Counted from the stretch's first letter, positions 36,703 through 46,153 are shown. The stretch is 64,000 nt of DNA from Polyangiaceae bacterium (GCA_020633205.1 JACKEB010000010.1:1488001-1552000); one strand, 5' to 3'. Notes: generated by a model from the sequence alone, not told the origin. Translations and numbers: made by a program.

Positions 36703-37698
36703 CTATGGGCAAACTGCGGTGTAGTCCGAACAGCAATCGCCAGCACTCAGGCACGCGTAGTCGCAATAGCAGTTCCCCGCTGGGAACGAGCCGTTGCTAT
36801 ACTCACAGAACCCCACGCAGCTGTCTTCTGGTGCGAACAGGCTCGCCGTGGCGGTGGTGGGCGTGCTGATCGTGTAGCAGCCTCCGCCCGGCACCAACGT
36901 GGAGTGGTAATTGTTGGCTGAGTCGATGGTCACCTCACTCAGGGTCACGTTGTTCAGCGTGATCTGAGGCGTGCCGCTGCTCGGCGAGCCGGAGACCGTG
37001 ATGCTGCCTGCCGTCTGATAGAACACGGGTTCCACCGTGGACACGTTCGCATCTTGGAAGAGCACGATACATTGGGTGCACGTCTCGTAGTTGTCGTTGT
37101 CGCCAGCGCTTGTCAGGTTGAAGGTGCCCGACGAGTTGGCGTAGAACTCGAAGAACAGCACGTCTTGCAGCGTTGAGTCGCCGATGTTTGGAGCGTTGCT
37201 GAAGTAGATGTACGGCCCCGATTCGTCGATCACGTAGATCGGCGTAGCCGGAAGCTGTGTGCAACCGGACCCGCTTCCGCCCGCCCCAGTTCCGCCCGCG
37301 CCGCTCCCGGCGTTGCCGGCCCCGCCGCTGCCGCTCCCAGCGTTGCCTACGCCGCCGCTGCCACTCCCAGCATTGCCCGCGCCACCAGCACCACTGCCAG
37401 CGTTCCCGGCCCCCCCTGCACTGCTACCCGCGTTGCCAGCGCCGCCCGTTCCAGCGCCGGCCGCTCCGCTGCCGCCCACGCCTCCGCCACCAGTATTCCC
37501 AACGTTGCCGCTGCCACCGCTGGCTTGGGTGCCACCGCTCGAGTCGCTGCCGCCATTCCCCGCGGTACCACCATTCGCAGTGCTCCCGCTTCCGGCGTTG
37601 CCGCCGTTACCCACGCTGAGATTGCTGTCTTCGCTCTGAGCGCAGGCTCCGAGTGCAGCCAAAAAACCTACCAACCACGGCAATAAGCTCGAGCGCAT
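36703..37698 (-). CDS. lipoprotein with GNAGSG linker and somatomedin-B-like C-terminus
   Basis: 331 residues from ATG 37698. The signal peptide SLLPWLVGFLAALGAC ends in a lipobox. A linker of about 120 residues (GGAGNAGSG units) follows, then a domain (CTQLPATPIYVIDESG ... LQDVLFFEFYANSSGTFNL) shared with the frameshifted paralog downstream. The end reads CVGFCEYS, CYCDYACL, GDCCSDYTAVC: eight Cys spaced as in somatomedin B domains. These domains are knotted binding modules, mainly known from animals and present in some bacteria. The role is unknown; surface display is likely. Confidence 0.8.
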   Translation of the reverse strand: MRSSLLPWLVGFLAALGACAQSEDSNLSVGNGGNAGSGSTANGGTAGNGGSDSSGGTQASGGSGNVGNTGGGGVGGSGAAGAGTGGAGNAGSSAGGAGNAGSGAGGAGNAGSGSGGVGNAGSGSGGAGNAGSGAGGTGAGGSGSGCTQLPATPIYVIDESGPYIYFSNAPNIGDSTLQDVLFFEFYANSSGTFNLTSAGDNDNYETCTQCIVLFQDANVSTVEPVFYQTAGSITVSGSPSSGTPQITLNNVTLSEVTIDSANNYHSTLVPGGGCYTISTPTTATASLFAPEDSCVGFCEYSNGSFPAGNCYCDYACLSAGDCCSDYTAVCP

Positions 37699-37898
37699 GT
37701 ACCACTTCCGGGGAGAGGGGGCCGCGCTCAGGTGCACAGCCACGGGTTTTCGCGTGTGGCTGCGAGCGGCCTACCAAGCAAACGCCGAGCCGCACCAACC
37801 GCGAAACGGAGCTTCTGTCATGCGCGCTCTACCTTGGCCAGCGAGTTTTCGCGTCGCCCAGGAGCAAGCTCCAAAAAACTACGCGGAACTCGCTAAAG

Positions 37899-39125
37899 CT
37901 AAAGCAGAAACTTCGCGCGCACCGCATAGTGATCCGAGAGCGCCGGCTCGACGAATAGGCGCTCGGCGCCGACCGCGCGCGGCTCGATGCCCCGAAACAG
38001 CACATGATCGATGCGCAATCCTCCACCATCCGGGTGTGGCTGGAGCGGATTCCCATAGCAAAACGTGCACTGGTCCGCAGCACGCGAATCCGCTCGCCGG
38101 AGCCCCGTCTGTCGAAGCAGCCGCGCGAAGTGCTGAGGTAGCCGCGCTTGGTACTCCGTGGAGCCAGCCCCGCCGTGCGTCCCGGTATTCAAGTCACCGA
38201 GCAGTACCAGCGGACTGCTGGCTGACTGCGCATTGATCAGCCCGCTCAAGCGCTCGATTTGCCGCGACTGCTCCGTGATGAACTGCCCAGCCGGCGGGTG
38301 CTTCATGCCCCGCAAGAAAGGCGTGAGGTGCGTGCAATAGACGTTCAGTGAGCCCAGTACCGGATGCGCGACTTGCGCGTGGATCACGCCCCGCGGGTGC
38401 ATGCTCGACTCGAACGAAACATACTCGACATCTGTAACCGGCAACCGACTGACCAACGCGGTCCCGTAGCTTCCGCCGAGCAAGTAGGGCTTGGGGGGGA
38501 GGCTGACATCGCTCTCCTCGGCTGCCGGGGCGGCACATCGAGCCAAGCTACCGAGCGGGTCATCCAGATCAGCGCTCAAGCACGCCGCGCAACCGTCGCT
38601 CAACCCGTCGAGCTCGGCACGGCAGCTGTGGATCGCGCAGCTGGCCACGCTCGATTCCCCGCGGCAATGAGAGGCGACACAGCTCACGAGTGACGTGAGC
38701 TCCGAGTCGCCGCAGCTCAGCCCAGCGACAGACTCCCGGGGTGGGCTCAGCCAGCTGGCGCCACCATTCGTGAGCGCCGCTTGAAGCGACTTCTGGTGCC
38801 GCGGGAGCCACACCTCTTGCAGGCACGCCACGTCGAACTCCGCCTGCGTGAGCGTGTCGGCGATCTCGGTCGCGCGTTGATCCACGTTGGGGATCACACC
38901 CGGGGCCAGTCCGGTGTTGAACGTCAGCACCGACAGCTGGTGTGAATCCGTTGCGTCAGTGCGTGAACTCGGATTCGCTTTCAGGCGCACCGACGCGCTC
39001 TCGCTGGACAACACACGCAGCGAGGGCCCGCACGCAGGCAGCAACGGAAGCGCGAGAAACGCCAAGAGCGTGTCGATGCGCCCCAGGCGGTGCCTCCCGC
39101 TGGGTCGTATTGAAGAACCTTGCAC
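37899..39125 (-). CDS. endonuclease/exonuclease/phosphatase-family lipoprotein
   Basis: 408 residues with a GTG start. The signal peptide ends in LALPLLPAC. The EEP fold is shown by LSVLTFNTGLAPG, CLQEVWLPRHQKSL (catalytic Glu), YCTHLTPF, LVLLGDLNTG and GLRIDHVLFRG, ending in LSDHYAVRAKF (His). All metal and catalytic residues are kept. An inserted segment with eight Cys (about residues 145-200, CVASHCRGESSVASC) is unusual. Relatives include sphingomyelinases, nucleases and phosphatases, so the substrate is open. Outer-membrane anchored, outside or in the periplasm. Confidence 0.85.
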   Translation of the reverse strand: MQGSSIRPSGRHRLGRIDTLLAFLALPLLPACGPSLRVLSSESASVRLKANPSSRTDATDSHQLSVLTFNTGLAPGVIPNVDQRATEIADTLTQAEFDVACLQEVWLPRHQKSLQAALTNGGASWLSPPRESVAGLSCGDSELTSLVSCVASHCRGESSVASCAIHSCRAELDGLSDGCAACLSADLDDPLGSLARCAAPAAEESDVSLPPKPYLLGGSYGTALVSRLPVTDVEYVSFESSMHPRGVIHAQVAHPVLGSLNVYCTHLTPFLRGMKHPPAGQFITEQSRQIERLSGLINAQSASSPLVLLGDLNTGTHGGAGSTEYQARLPQHFARLLRQTGLRRADSRAADQCTFCYGNPLQPHPDGGGLRIDHVLFRGIEPRAVGAERLFVEPALSDHYAVRAKFLL

Positions 39126-39223
39126 GGGTGGGGCTTCGCAAGCGGAGTGCCAAGCTCCAAGCGCACATCGGTTCAGAGACCGGTGTTCGCCGGGTGTCTG
39201 AACGCCGCCCCGTCAAGCAGCAT

Positions 39224-40936
39224 TCAGAGCACGTCGAACGGGTAGCCGTTATCTTCGTAGGCGCGCGAGGCGATCAGCTTGCGTAGCTCGTCGTCGTTGT
39301 TGTCGAGCTTGTTCAGGTTTCCGCGGATGCGCAGGATGGCGGCCCGAGAGAACATGCTGGTCATGTCGAGCTCGCGGCGCGCTCCTTCTTCGCCGCGCTG
39401 CTGTATCGCACGTGAAGTACGCGCGATACAGGCGGCCAGGGCGTAGAGATCGATCGCAGCGTTCGCGATGCGTAGCTGTACGTACTGCATCTCGGCAATC
39501 TCGGTGCCGTGCTCGGTCAGCGCACGATCCACTGCCTGCTGGAAAGCGTCCGTAGCCTCTTCGAAAGCGACGGCCTCACGCCCGAGCAGCGGATGAGCAC
39601 GGGAGAGGCGCTCCCGACGAAACGTCTCCTTCACTTTCCGCACGGCAAAGTCTCGCAGCAACCCGAAGCCTTTCACGGGTTCGCGCATCGCACCCACGAC
39701 TTCGCTACGCTTCTTACCTGGTCCGTGCATCCCGCTGAGGGCAATGAAGCAGCGAAGGATCTCATTGGTGCCATCGATCACGAAAGAACCGCGGGCGTCG
39801 CGGAGGTAGCGTTCGAAGGCGTGCGGCCGCACATAGGCGCTGCCGCCCGCGAGGGACACCGCGTCTCCCACTACGCGCCACAACGCCTCGCTTCCGGCGA
39901 CACGGCACATGCTGCTCTCGAGGCTGTAGTCCTCGATGTGTTGATCCACGAGGCCAGCCGTCAGGTGCACCATCGACTCGATCGCGAAGGTGTCGCTGAG
40001 CATCCGCGCGATCTTGTCTTTGATGATGGAGAACTCCCCAATGCTGCGCCCGAAGCTGTAACGTTCCTGGACCCAGCGCACACTCTCCCCCACCACCTTG
40101 CGACACATGCCAAGGAAGACGCCGCTCAACGGTACCCGCGCGGCGCTGAGCACCTCCATCGCGATCGCGTGACCCTTGCCCGGTTCCCCGAGGATTGCCC
40201 CTTGGTCCAGGGCCACGTCGGCTAGCCGCAAGTCGCACATGCCCGCGCCACGCAGCCCAAGCTTGTCGTGGTCATCGCCGGTGGCCACGCCAGGCCCGCG
40301 CTCGACCACCACGGCGGTCATATTTGGTTTGTTGCCGGTGTGCGGCGCGCTAGTGCGCGCGAACACCACGAAAATGTCAGCGAGGTTGCCGCCAGTGACC
40401 CAGCGCTTCTCCCCGCTGAGGCTGTATCCGTCACCCTTCGCGCTGAGCAGCGTGCGCATCGCGCTCGCGTCGCTCCCGGAGCCTTCCTCCGCGAGCGCGA
40501 AGGCGCCCAAGCGTTCCCCGCTCGCGAGCTTCGGCAGGTAACGCTGCTTGAGCTCTGGACTGCCGAACTGCTGAATCGTTCGTGCCGCCAGTGACTCGCT
40601 GGCGAACACGCTGAGCGCCACGGAGGGATCTGCAGCGCCTAGCTCCTCGAGCACGCGGGTGTAACCCATGCACGTGAGCCCCATGCCGCCGTGACTCACC
40701 GGAAGCCCGGTGCCGAAGAGGCCTAGCTCCTTCAGGCTCACCAGCAGCTCCGGGCTGAGCTGAGCGTCGCGATCGATGCGCTCCGAATCGATCTCCGAGT
40801 CCGCAAGTCGGCTGATGACGTGCACCAACGTCTGGACCCGCTCGCGCTCGGGATCCGCGAGGAGAGGATAGGGAAAGATGAGATCTTCGGCGATCACGCC
40901 GAAGAACAACGCCTTCGAGAAGCTTCCTTCAATCAT
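39224..40936 (-). CDS. acyl-CoA dehydrogenase, VLCAD/ACAD9-like long form
   Basis: 570 residues, longer than the usual 380 because of a C-terminal helical extension as in the very-long-chain group. Core motifs: GLPVSHGGMGLT, AFALAEEGSGSDASAM (FAD contact), YSLSGEKRWVTGG, RYSFGRSIGEF and GSFVIDGTNEILRCFIAL, where the Glu of DGTNEI is at the family position for the catalytic base. It oxidises acyl-CoA to 2-enoyl-CoA with FAD. ATG 40936 is favoured over TTG 40942. It starts 3 bases after the pgpH stop, so it is probably in one transcript with pgpH. Confidence 0.9.
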   Translation of the reverse strand: MIEGSFSKALFFGVIAEDLIFPYPLLADPERERVQTLVHVISRLADSEIDSERIDRDAQLSPELLVSLKELGLFGTGLPVSHGGMGLTCMGYTRVLEELGAADPSVALSVFASESLAARTIQQFGSPELKQRYLPKLASGERLGAFALAEEGSGSDASAMRTLLSAKGDGYSLSGEKRWVTGGNLADIFVVFARTSAPHTGNKPNMTAVVVERGPGVATGDDHDKLGLRGAGMCDLRLADVALDQGAILGEPGKGHAIAMEVLSAARVPLSGVFLGMCRKVVGESVRWVQERYSFGRSIGEFSIIKDKIARMLSDTFAIESMVHLTAGLVDQHIEDYSLESSMCRVAGSEALWRVVGDAVSLAGGSAYVRPHAFERYLRDARGSFVIDGTNEILRCFIALSGMHGPGKKRSEVVGAMREPVKGFGLLRDFAVRKVKETFRRERLSRAHPLLGREAVAFEEATDAFQQAVDRALTEHGTEIAEMQYVQLRIANAAIDLYALAACIARTSRAIQQRGEEGARRELDMTSMFSRAAILRIRGNLNKLDNNDDELRKLIASRAYEDNGYPFDVL

Positions 40937-40938
40937 GT

Positions 40939-42744
40939 TCAAGCGACGTCATCGTCTCGCACGCGGCGCACCGCGGATGACGCGGTGCGAGCGAGCTCGT
41001 TCAGGCTCTCGTTCTCAGCTTCCGCCTCTTCGGATCCCGGAGGCAATGACGGGGGCATGGTGCTCGAGCCGTGGATCTGAATTTCAGGCGCCGAAGGTCG
41101 GTTCATCGCGCTCGAAGGGACCCCGAACTCCTCAGCGCGCTTGGCCTGCCATTGATACTTGATGCGGTGGTGATTCATGTTCACCAGCGTGTCCGTCATG
41201 CGGTTGATGATGATGCGCATGTCCATCAGCTCGAGTCCCGACTCATCGAGCTGCCCCGAAGCCAACTTGGTGAACACGATGCGCTGGATCATCGCCTCGA
41301 AGGTGTCCCGGTTCGGCGTCTCGACGGTGCGGGAGGCGGCCTCGATGGAGTCCACCACCATCAAGATCGCTGTCTCCTTGGTCTGCGGCTTCATCCCCGG
41401 ATAGCGGAAAGCTGACTCATCAAGCTCCTTGGGGTTGCCCTGCTGCAGGCACTTGTTCCAGAAGTACTCGACCAGCTGCGTCCCGTGGTGGGTGTACGCG
41501 AATTCCACGACGGGCTCCGGCAGCCCGCCTTCCCGCATCAGCTTCGTGCCCACCACGACGTGGGCCATGATCGCGTCCGCGCTGACTTCCGGATCGAGTT
41601 CATCGTGGGGTGACTGCTCGTCGGGACCGAGGTTCTCCACGAAGTAGCTGCGCTGAATCGTCTTGCCGATGTCGTGGTAGTAGGCGCCGACGCGAGTCAG
41701 GAGCGCGTCGGCCCCGATGGCACTCGCGGCTTGCTCGGCCAAATTCGCCATCGCCCGCGAGTGCTCCCAGGTGCCAGGCGCTTCGGTGGCCAGGCGGGTC
41801 AAGAGCGGCTGCTCCAAGTCAGTGAGATCCAGCAAGCGCTCGCGCGGAACCTGACCCAGGACACGCGCGACGAAGCTGCGGAGCAGGGCCGCAATGGCGC
41901 CACTCACCACACCACCACCTACGCAGGCGAGCAGATCGGAACTCGCAAGTCGCTTCAGATCCGCGAGAAAATCGAAGGATCCCTCGACAGTGTAGCTGAT
42001 GGCGACGTAGACGAGGGCAGCGCAAAGTCCGCCCAAAAGGCCGCTGAAGACCATGTGCCGCGGGTGCTTGCGATCCAGATAGAGCAGGGTCGCCGCCATC
42101 CCGCGGGTCAATAGGACGCTCAACAGGATCAAATCGAGCTGCATCAGCGACGCGACGATGAACGAGGAGATCATCGTCACGAGGAAAGCCGTCCGCCGAT
42201 CGAACGCGGTCGCAACCCAGAGAGGCAACGCGCTCACCGGCAACCACAGCTCGGGCAGCGAAGTGAACAACAATCCCAGCTTGCTGAAGAACAGCAGCAC
42301 GCCGAGGACAATGAAGAGCCCCACTTGGGTGCGCAGGAGCTTCAGGCGGTTTTGACCAAACTTCCTAAGGTACGCCGTCAGCGCCAGCGCAAGGGAGAAG
42401 AAGATCGCAAACACGCCGAGGAGCCGCTGGGTGCTCGGTGGGCGCGCGCGCTGTTCCTGCGCGTAGGCGACGCGGTGCGCACTGATGTGCGGCTGCAGCA
42501 CGACACCCCGAGCGACCAAGACGTCTTCATGCACGTAGTGCAACTCCGCTCGGCCGGTCTGCGCATCCCGCTCGATTCGCGGCCCGTACGGCAATCTCAA
42601 CGTTGTGTGCGCCGGTTCTCCGAAGTGAGGCGTCCAACTAGAGATGAAGCGGTCCCCGGAGTGGACCAGCGTCCACAACACCGCACTCACGAGGCTGATA
42701 ATCAGGGCAGAACCAAGCCCTGCGCGTATCCGTGTGCGCAGCAT
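40939..42744 (-). CDS. pgpH: 7TM-HD c-di-AMP phosphodiesterase, PgpH type
   Basis: 601 residues. After an N-terminal membrane helix comes a periplasmic part, shorter than in typical PgpH (about 700 residues), then a cluster of membrane helices (LLGVFAIFFSLALALTAYL and onward). The C-terminal HD domain has WEHSRAMANLAEQAA, the HD pair in AYYHDIGK, AHVVVGTKL and EFAYTHHGTQLVEYF. PgpH proteins hydrolyse c-di-AMP to pApA. Divergence from folP-cdaA-cdaR, 352 bases away, strongly supports the substrate. A Pro/Glu tail follows the HD domain. Confidence 0.88.
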   Translation of the reverse strand: MLRTRIRAGLGSALIISLVSAVLWTLVHSGDRFISSWTPHFGEPAHTTLRLPYGPRIERDAQTGRAELHYVHEDVLVARGVVLQPHISAHRVAYAQEQRARPPSTQRLLGVFAIFFSLALALTAYLRKFGQNRLKLLRTQVGLFIVLGVLLFFSKLGLLFTSLPELWLPVSALPLWVATAFDRRTAFLVTMISSFIVASLMQLDLILLSVLLTRGMAATLLYLDRKHPRHMVFSGLLGGLCAALVYVAISYTVEGSFDFLADLKRLASSDLLACVGGGVVSGAIAALLRSFVARVLGQVPRERLLDLTDLEQPLLTRLATEAPGTWEHSRAMANLAEQAASAIGADALLTRVGAYYHDIGKTIQRSYFVENLGPDEQSPHDELDPEVSADAIMAHVVVGTKLMREGGLPEPVVEFAYTHHGTQLVEYFWNKCLQQGNPKELDESAFRYPGMKPQTKETAILMVVDSIEAASRTVETPNRDTFEAMIQRIVFTKLASGQLDESGLELMDMRIIINRMTDTLVNMNHHRIKYQWQAKRAEEFGVPSSAMNRPSAPEIQIHGSSTMPPSLPPGSEEAEAENESLNELARTASSAVRRVRDDDVA

Positions 42745-43096
42745 CCCTACACCGTTCGTCCGCGCGCAAGCCCGCCGCGTGTGCGATGGCGGGCAGCGAC
42801 GTTGGCCCCGGGCGGCGGAGAATCGTCACCGCTGGGCATGGAGTGCTGGAGCTGGCTCATCCGGTGTGCTGGGCACGTTAGCACTTCGCCCGAAATCGCT
42901 ACAGGCATCGCGCGCAGGTCAGCCACCGCGGGGCGCCTCGCGAAGCGGACCACCAGGTCAGACCCAGCTGGACTTGCATAAGCCGCAAGCCTTGCTCAAC
43001 CCGTTCGCCACCGCGCAAATCCGCCCGCTCGGTGGACTCGAAGGACAGAGCGAGTGGAGCTTGCAGAGGCCGGCCCCGCTTGCTACCCGAAAGTTT
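42745..43096. other. divergent promoter region pgpH / folP-cdaA-cdaR
   Basis: No separate gene is seen. The folP frame is open through the region, but the translation is Arg/Ser/Ala-rich and unlike DHPS, so it is treated as untranslated. No clear c-di-AMP riboswitch (ydaO) pattern was recognised by eye. Confidence 0.5.
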
Positions 43097-43969
43097 GTGG
43101 GAGGCTTGAGCACATCGCTCGGATCCAAGCTGCTGGCCGTGCGTCGCACGGGCAGCGCCGCGGTGATGGGTGTGCTCAACGTCACGCCCGACTCCTTCTC
43201 CGACGGCGGCGACTTCCTCGAGCCGGGTGCTGCGCGAGCCCGCGTCGACGCGTTGCTGAATGATGGCGCCGACATCGTAGACATCGGCGGCGAGTCTTCC
43301 CGCCCCGGTGCCCCAAGTATTCCCGCTCGGGAACAGATCGAGCGCATCGAGCCGGCGCTGCGCTACGCAGTCGAGCGGAAGGCCCTGGTCAGCATCGACA
43401 CCACGCTTCCGGAGGTGGCAGAGCACTGCCTCAACGCGGGCGCCACCCTGATCAACGACGTATCTTGCCTCGCGGAACCGGACCTTGCGGCGGTGGTCGC
43501 GAAGGCGAGCGGTGACCTGTTGATCATGCACGCACGCGGACCGATGAGCCGCATGCCCGGATTCAGCGAGTGGCCCGACGACGCCTACGCGGACGTGGTG
43601 GCGGAGGTTGCGAAGGAGTGGAGTGCGGCACGCGACCGAGCGGTCGCGCGAGGTCTGCCCCGAGAGCGCATCTTCTTCGATCCTGGGCTCGGCTTCGCAA
43701 AGAACGCTCGCCACTCCTTCGAAGTGCTACGCCGCCTGCGAGAGTTCCGCAGCTTGGAGGTGCCGATCTTCGTAGGTCCTGGGCGCAAGTCGTTCATCGC
43801 CTCCGTGGACCCGGCGCCACCGAGCGGGCGCCTGGGCGGCACCATCGCCGCCTGCATCATTTCCGCGCAGAAAGGCGCGCACGCGCTGAGGGTGCACGAC
43901 GTTCGTGAAGTCCGCCAGGCCCTGGCTGTGCTCGGTGCGAGTGAGGACAACGAGGTGGGCCATGCTTGA
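43097..43969 (+). CDS. folP: dihydropteroate synthase
   Basis: 290 residues from GTG 43097, which puts 23 residues before MGVLNVTPDSFSDGG, the pterin-site signature. DIVDIGGESSRPGA, VSIDTTLPEVAEHCLNAGA, LINDVSC, LLIMHARG, IFFDPGLGFAKN and VPIFVGPGRKSFI follow, all as in DHPS. It joins p-aminobenzoate to dihydropterin pyrophosphate in folate synthesis. It overlaps cdaA by 8 bases, so the two are translationally coupled, an arrangement that links folate synthesis and c-di-AMP genes in one operon. Confidence 0.93.
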   Translation: MGGLSTSLGSKLLAVRRTGSAAVMGVLNVTPDSFSDGGDFLEPGAARARVDALLNDGADIVDIGGESSRPGAPSIPAREQIERIEPALRYAVERKALVSIDTTLPEVAEHCLNAGATLINDVSCLAEPDLAAVVAKASGDLLIMHARGPMSRMPGFSEWPDDAYADVVAEVAKEWSAARDRAVARGLPRERIFFDPGLGFAKNARHSFEVLRRLREFRSLEVPIFVGPGRKSFIASVDPAPPSGRLGGTIAACIISAQKGAHALRVHDVREVRQALAVLGASEDNEVGHA

Positions 43970-45197
43970 GCGCCTCGTTGCCTACTTCACGGATCGCACT
44001 TGGGTGCAGCTCGGTCGAGACTTCCTGGATGTCAGCATCGTCTACTACCTGTTCTATCGCGCGCTCCTCGTCGTACGCGGCACTCGCGCCATCCAGGTCG
44101 GGTTCGGCTTAGGCGCCGTGCTCCTGCTGTACGTCGTCGCCCAGCGACTGCAGCTCGAGACCGTGATCAACATCCTGGGCGCGTTGATCTCCAGCATGAT
44201 CTTGCTGGTCGTGGTGGTGTTCCAGAACGACATCCGCCGGGGATTGATGCGCCTCGGGCGGGGCGCCACCTGGACTGGCACGCGCAACGCCGAGACGCGG
44301 GTCATCGACGACGTCGTTGAGGCCGCCACGGAGCTCGCGCGGCATCGCATGGGTGCAATCATCTGCTTCGAGAAGGACGCGAACCTCGACGAGTTCGTCG
44401 AGCAAAGCCACAAGGGCATCGACCTGGACGCCCAGGTCTCCCGCGAACTCTTGGTGAGCTTGTTCATTCCCGAGGGAACCAACAAGCTCCACGACGGTGC
44501 GATCATCATTCGCAACCTGCGCATCGCCAAGGCCGGCGTGTTCTTTCCGATGGGTGGGACGAAGACCATCGAGACCAAGTTCGGTTCACGCCACCGCGCT
44601 GCGATCTCGATCACCGAGGAAACGGACGCCGTGATCGTCGTGGTGAGCGAGGAGCGTGGCACCATCAGCTTCTGCTTCAACGGCAACATCGTGTCTCCGA
44701 TCTCCGCCGGAGACCTGCGCAGCATGCTCGAGGCCGAGGTCGGCCCGAAGAAGAAGCCCGCCAAGAAGGCAGCCCAACGCGCTTCGGCGACGCCACCCGT
44801 GAGCAAGTTGCCGGCCAGCAAGGCGCAAGCCCCTGCGGACCGAAGCTCGCGCATCAGCGTGCCTCCTCCGAGGCCGACCGTTGCTCCCGAGGATCGTCCG
44901 AGTCGGCCAGAGGATCGCAAGACCGCCACCAGCGTGGAGGACGCCGGTCCGGTGAGCATTCGCTTCTCGGGCACGCCCGACAGCGAGCGGCGTCCAACTC
45001 AACCTTCGGAGGACACGCCGAAGCCGCTTCGCATGCGCCCTCAACCCAAAGAAACCACGGAACCCGAGACAGGCGATCGCCCAAGTCTCGATCCGACTCC
45101 CCTCGACCCGACTCCCCTCGCCCCGGCGAGCACACCGAAGCCACTGCGCGGTGACAGTAACGACGGTTCGCCAAGCGACCCCGGAGAAGGTGCGTGA
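43962..45197 (+). CDS. cdaA: diadenylate cyclase CdaA with long Pro-rich tail
   Basis: 411 residues. Three membrane helices come first (IVYYLFYRALLVV, IQVGFGLGAVLLLYVVAQ, LISSMILLVVVVFQ), then the DisA_N domain with DGA (KLHDGAIII, near residue 178) and RHR (GSRHRAAISI, near 210), the ATP and metal contacts. It condenses two ATP into c-di-AMP at the inner membrane. About 140 residues after the domain form a Lys/Pro/Ser-rich disordered tail, absent from the standard CdaA of about 270 residues. It overlaps folP upstream and cdaR (by one base) downstream. Confidence 0.95.
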   Translation: MLERLVAYFTDRTWVQLGRDFLDVSIVYYLFYRALLVVRGTRAIQVGFGLGAVLLLYVVAQRLQLETVINILGALISSMILLVVVVFQNDIRRGLMRLGRGATWTGTRNAETRVIDDVVEAATELARHRMGAIICFEKDANLDEFVEQSHKGIDLDAQVSRELLVSLFIPEGTNKLHDGAIIIRNLRIAKAGVFFPMGGTKTIETKFGSRHRAAISITEETDAVIVVVSEERGTISFCFNGNIVSPISAGDLRSMLEAEVGPKKKPAKKAAQRASATPPVSKLPASKAQAPADRSSRISVPPPRPTVAPEDRPSRPEDRKTATSVEDAGPVSIRFSGTPDSERRPTQPSEDTPKPLRMRPQPKETTEPETGDRPSLDPTPLDPTPLAPASTPKPLRGDSNDGSPSDPGEGA

Positions 45198-46153
45198 TGG
45201 CCGCGTTCTGGGCGTGGATTGGCAACGCCTTCACCGAGAACATCGGCCTCAAGCTGCTGGCTTTCACCTTCGCGTTGGGGCTCTTCGCCTACCAGCACAG
45301 CCGTGAAGATCAGCAGCAGCGTACCGTCCCGGTGGGTGTGGTGCTGCGTCTCCCCCCGGAAAGCGAAAAGCGTGAGCTGATGACGCCGACGCCAGCCAAC
45401 GTCCACGTGACGTTGCGTGGCTCCACCCGAGCCATCGATCGCCTGATCGCCACTGGCATCGCTCCCGTCGAGCTAGACCTTCGAGACGCGCACACGGAGC
45501 GCATCAACTTCGAGCCCGATATGTTCTCGCTGCCGATGGACGTGGAAGTGACCATCGTCGATCCGCCGAGCATCGAGCTCGAGTGGCAGGACGTCGTCAC
45601 CCGACAAATCCCGGTGCAGGCATCGATCACAGGCAAAGCCGCAGAGGGCTACGTGGTGAAGGGCGATCTCAAGGTCGATCCCACACACGTCACCGTGGAG
45701 GGCCCTGTCAGCCTGGTGGAAGTGATGCAGTTCGCGCGTCTGTCCGCGTTCGATGTGTCGGGTCTCACGGAGGGCGTTTACCGTCGGCGCATCGCCATCG
45801 ACGATCCGCCACCGCGGGTACGCTACGCGGATCCGAAGACACCTCGCCCCGCGGTCACGGTCACCATCGCTCGCCGGGTGAGTGAGCAGCCTTTCCCCAA
45901 TCGCCCCGTGGAAGTCATCGGCGTCACTACGGGTAAGACCAGCCCCCGCACGGTGGACGTCACCGTGATCGGCCCGCCCGAGGTCATTCGCTCGCTGCGC
46001 CCCGAACAGGTCGTGCCCCGCGTCGACTTGACCAAGGCGGTGGACATCGACCTCGACGAGCAAAAGCACGGCTCCGCAACCCTCACCGTCGAGGTGGAGA
46101 TCGCTGATGCCGAGGTCAAGATCCAGCCGCCCAAAGTCAACGTGCGCTGGTAG
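45197..46153 (+). CDS. cdaR: YbbR-domain regulator CdaR
   Basis: 318 residues. One N-terminal membrane helix (IGLKLLAFTFALGLFAYQHS), then YbbR-type beta domains outside: VHVTLRGSTRAIDRLIATG, THVTVEGPVSLVEVMQFARL and VDVTVIGPPEVIRSLRPEQV show the repeated 'v.v.G....i..l' pattern. CdaR partners bind CdaA and tune its activity. Its ATG shares the A of the cdaA stop TGA, so translation is coupled. It ends the operon; glmM, the third gene in Firmicutes, is not here. Confidence 0.9.
   Translation: MAAFWAWIGNAFTENIGLKLLAFTFALGLFAYQHSREDQQQRTVPVGVVLRLPPESEKRELMTPTPANVHVTLRGSTRAIDRLIATGIAPVELDLRDAHTERINFEPDMFSLPMDVEVTIVDPPSIELEWQDVVTRQIPVQASITGKAAEGYVVKGDLKVDPTHVTVEGPVSLVEVMQFARLSAFDVSGLTEGVYRRRIAIDDPPPRVRYADPKTPRPAVTVTIARRVSEQPFPNRPVEVIGVTTGKTSPRTVDVTVIGPPEVIRSLRPEQVVPRVDLTKAVDIDLDEQKHGSATLTVEVEIADAEVKIQPPKVNVRW

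Noticed and set aside
42644..43096. N-terminal extension of folP by about 150 residues
   Set aside because: The extension is Arg/Ser/Pro-rich, crosses the start of the divergent pgpH, and DHPS does not need it.
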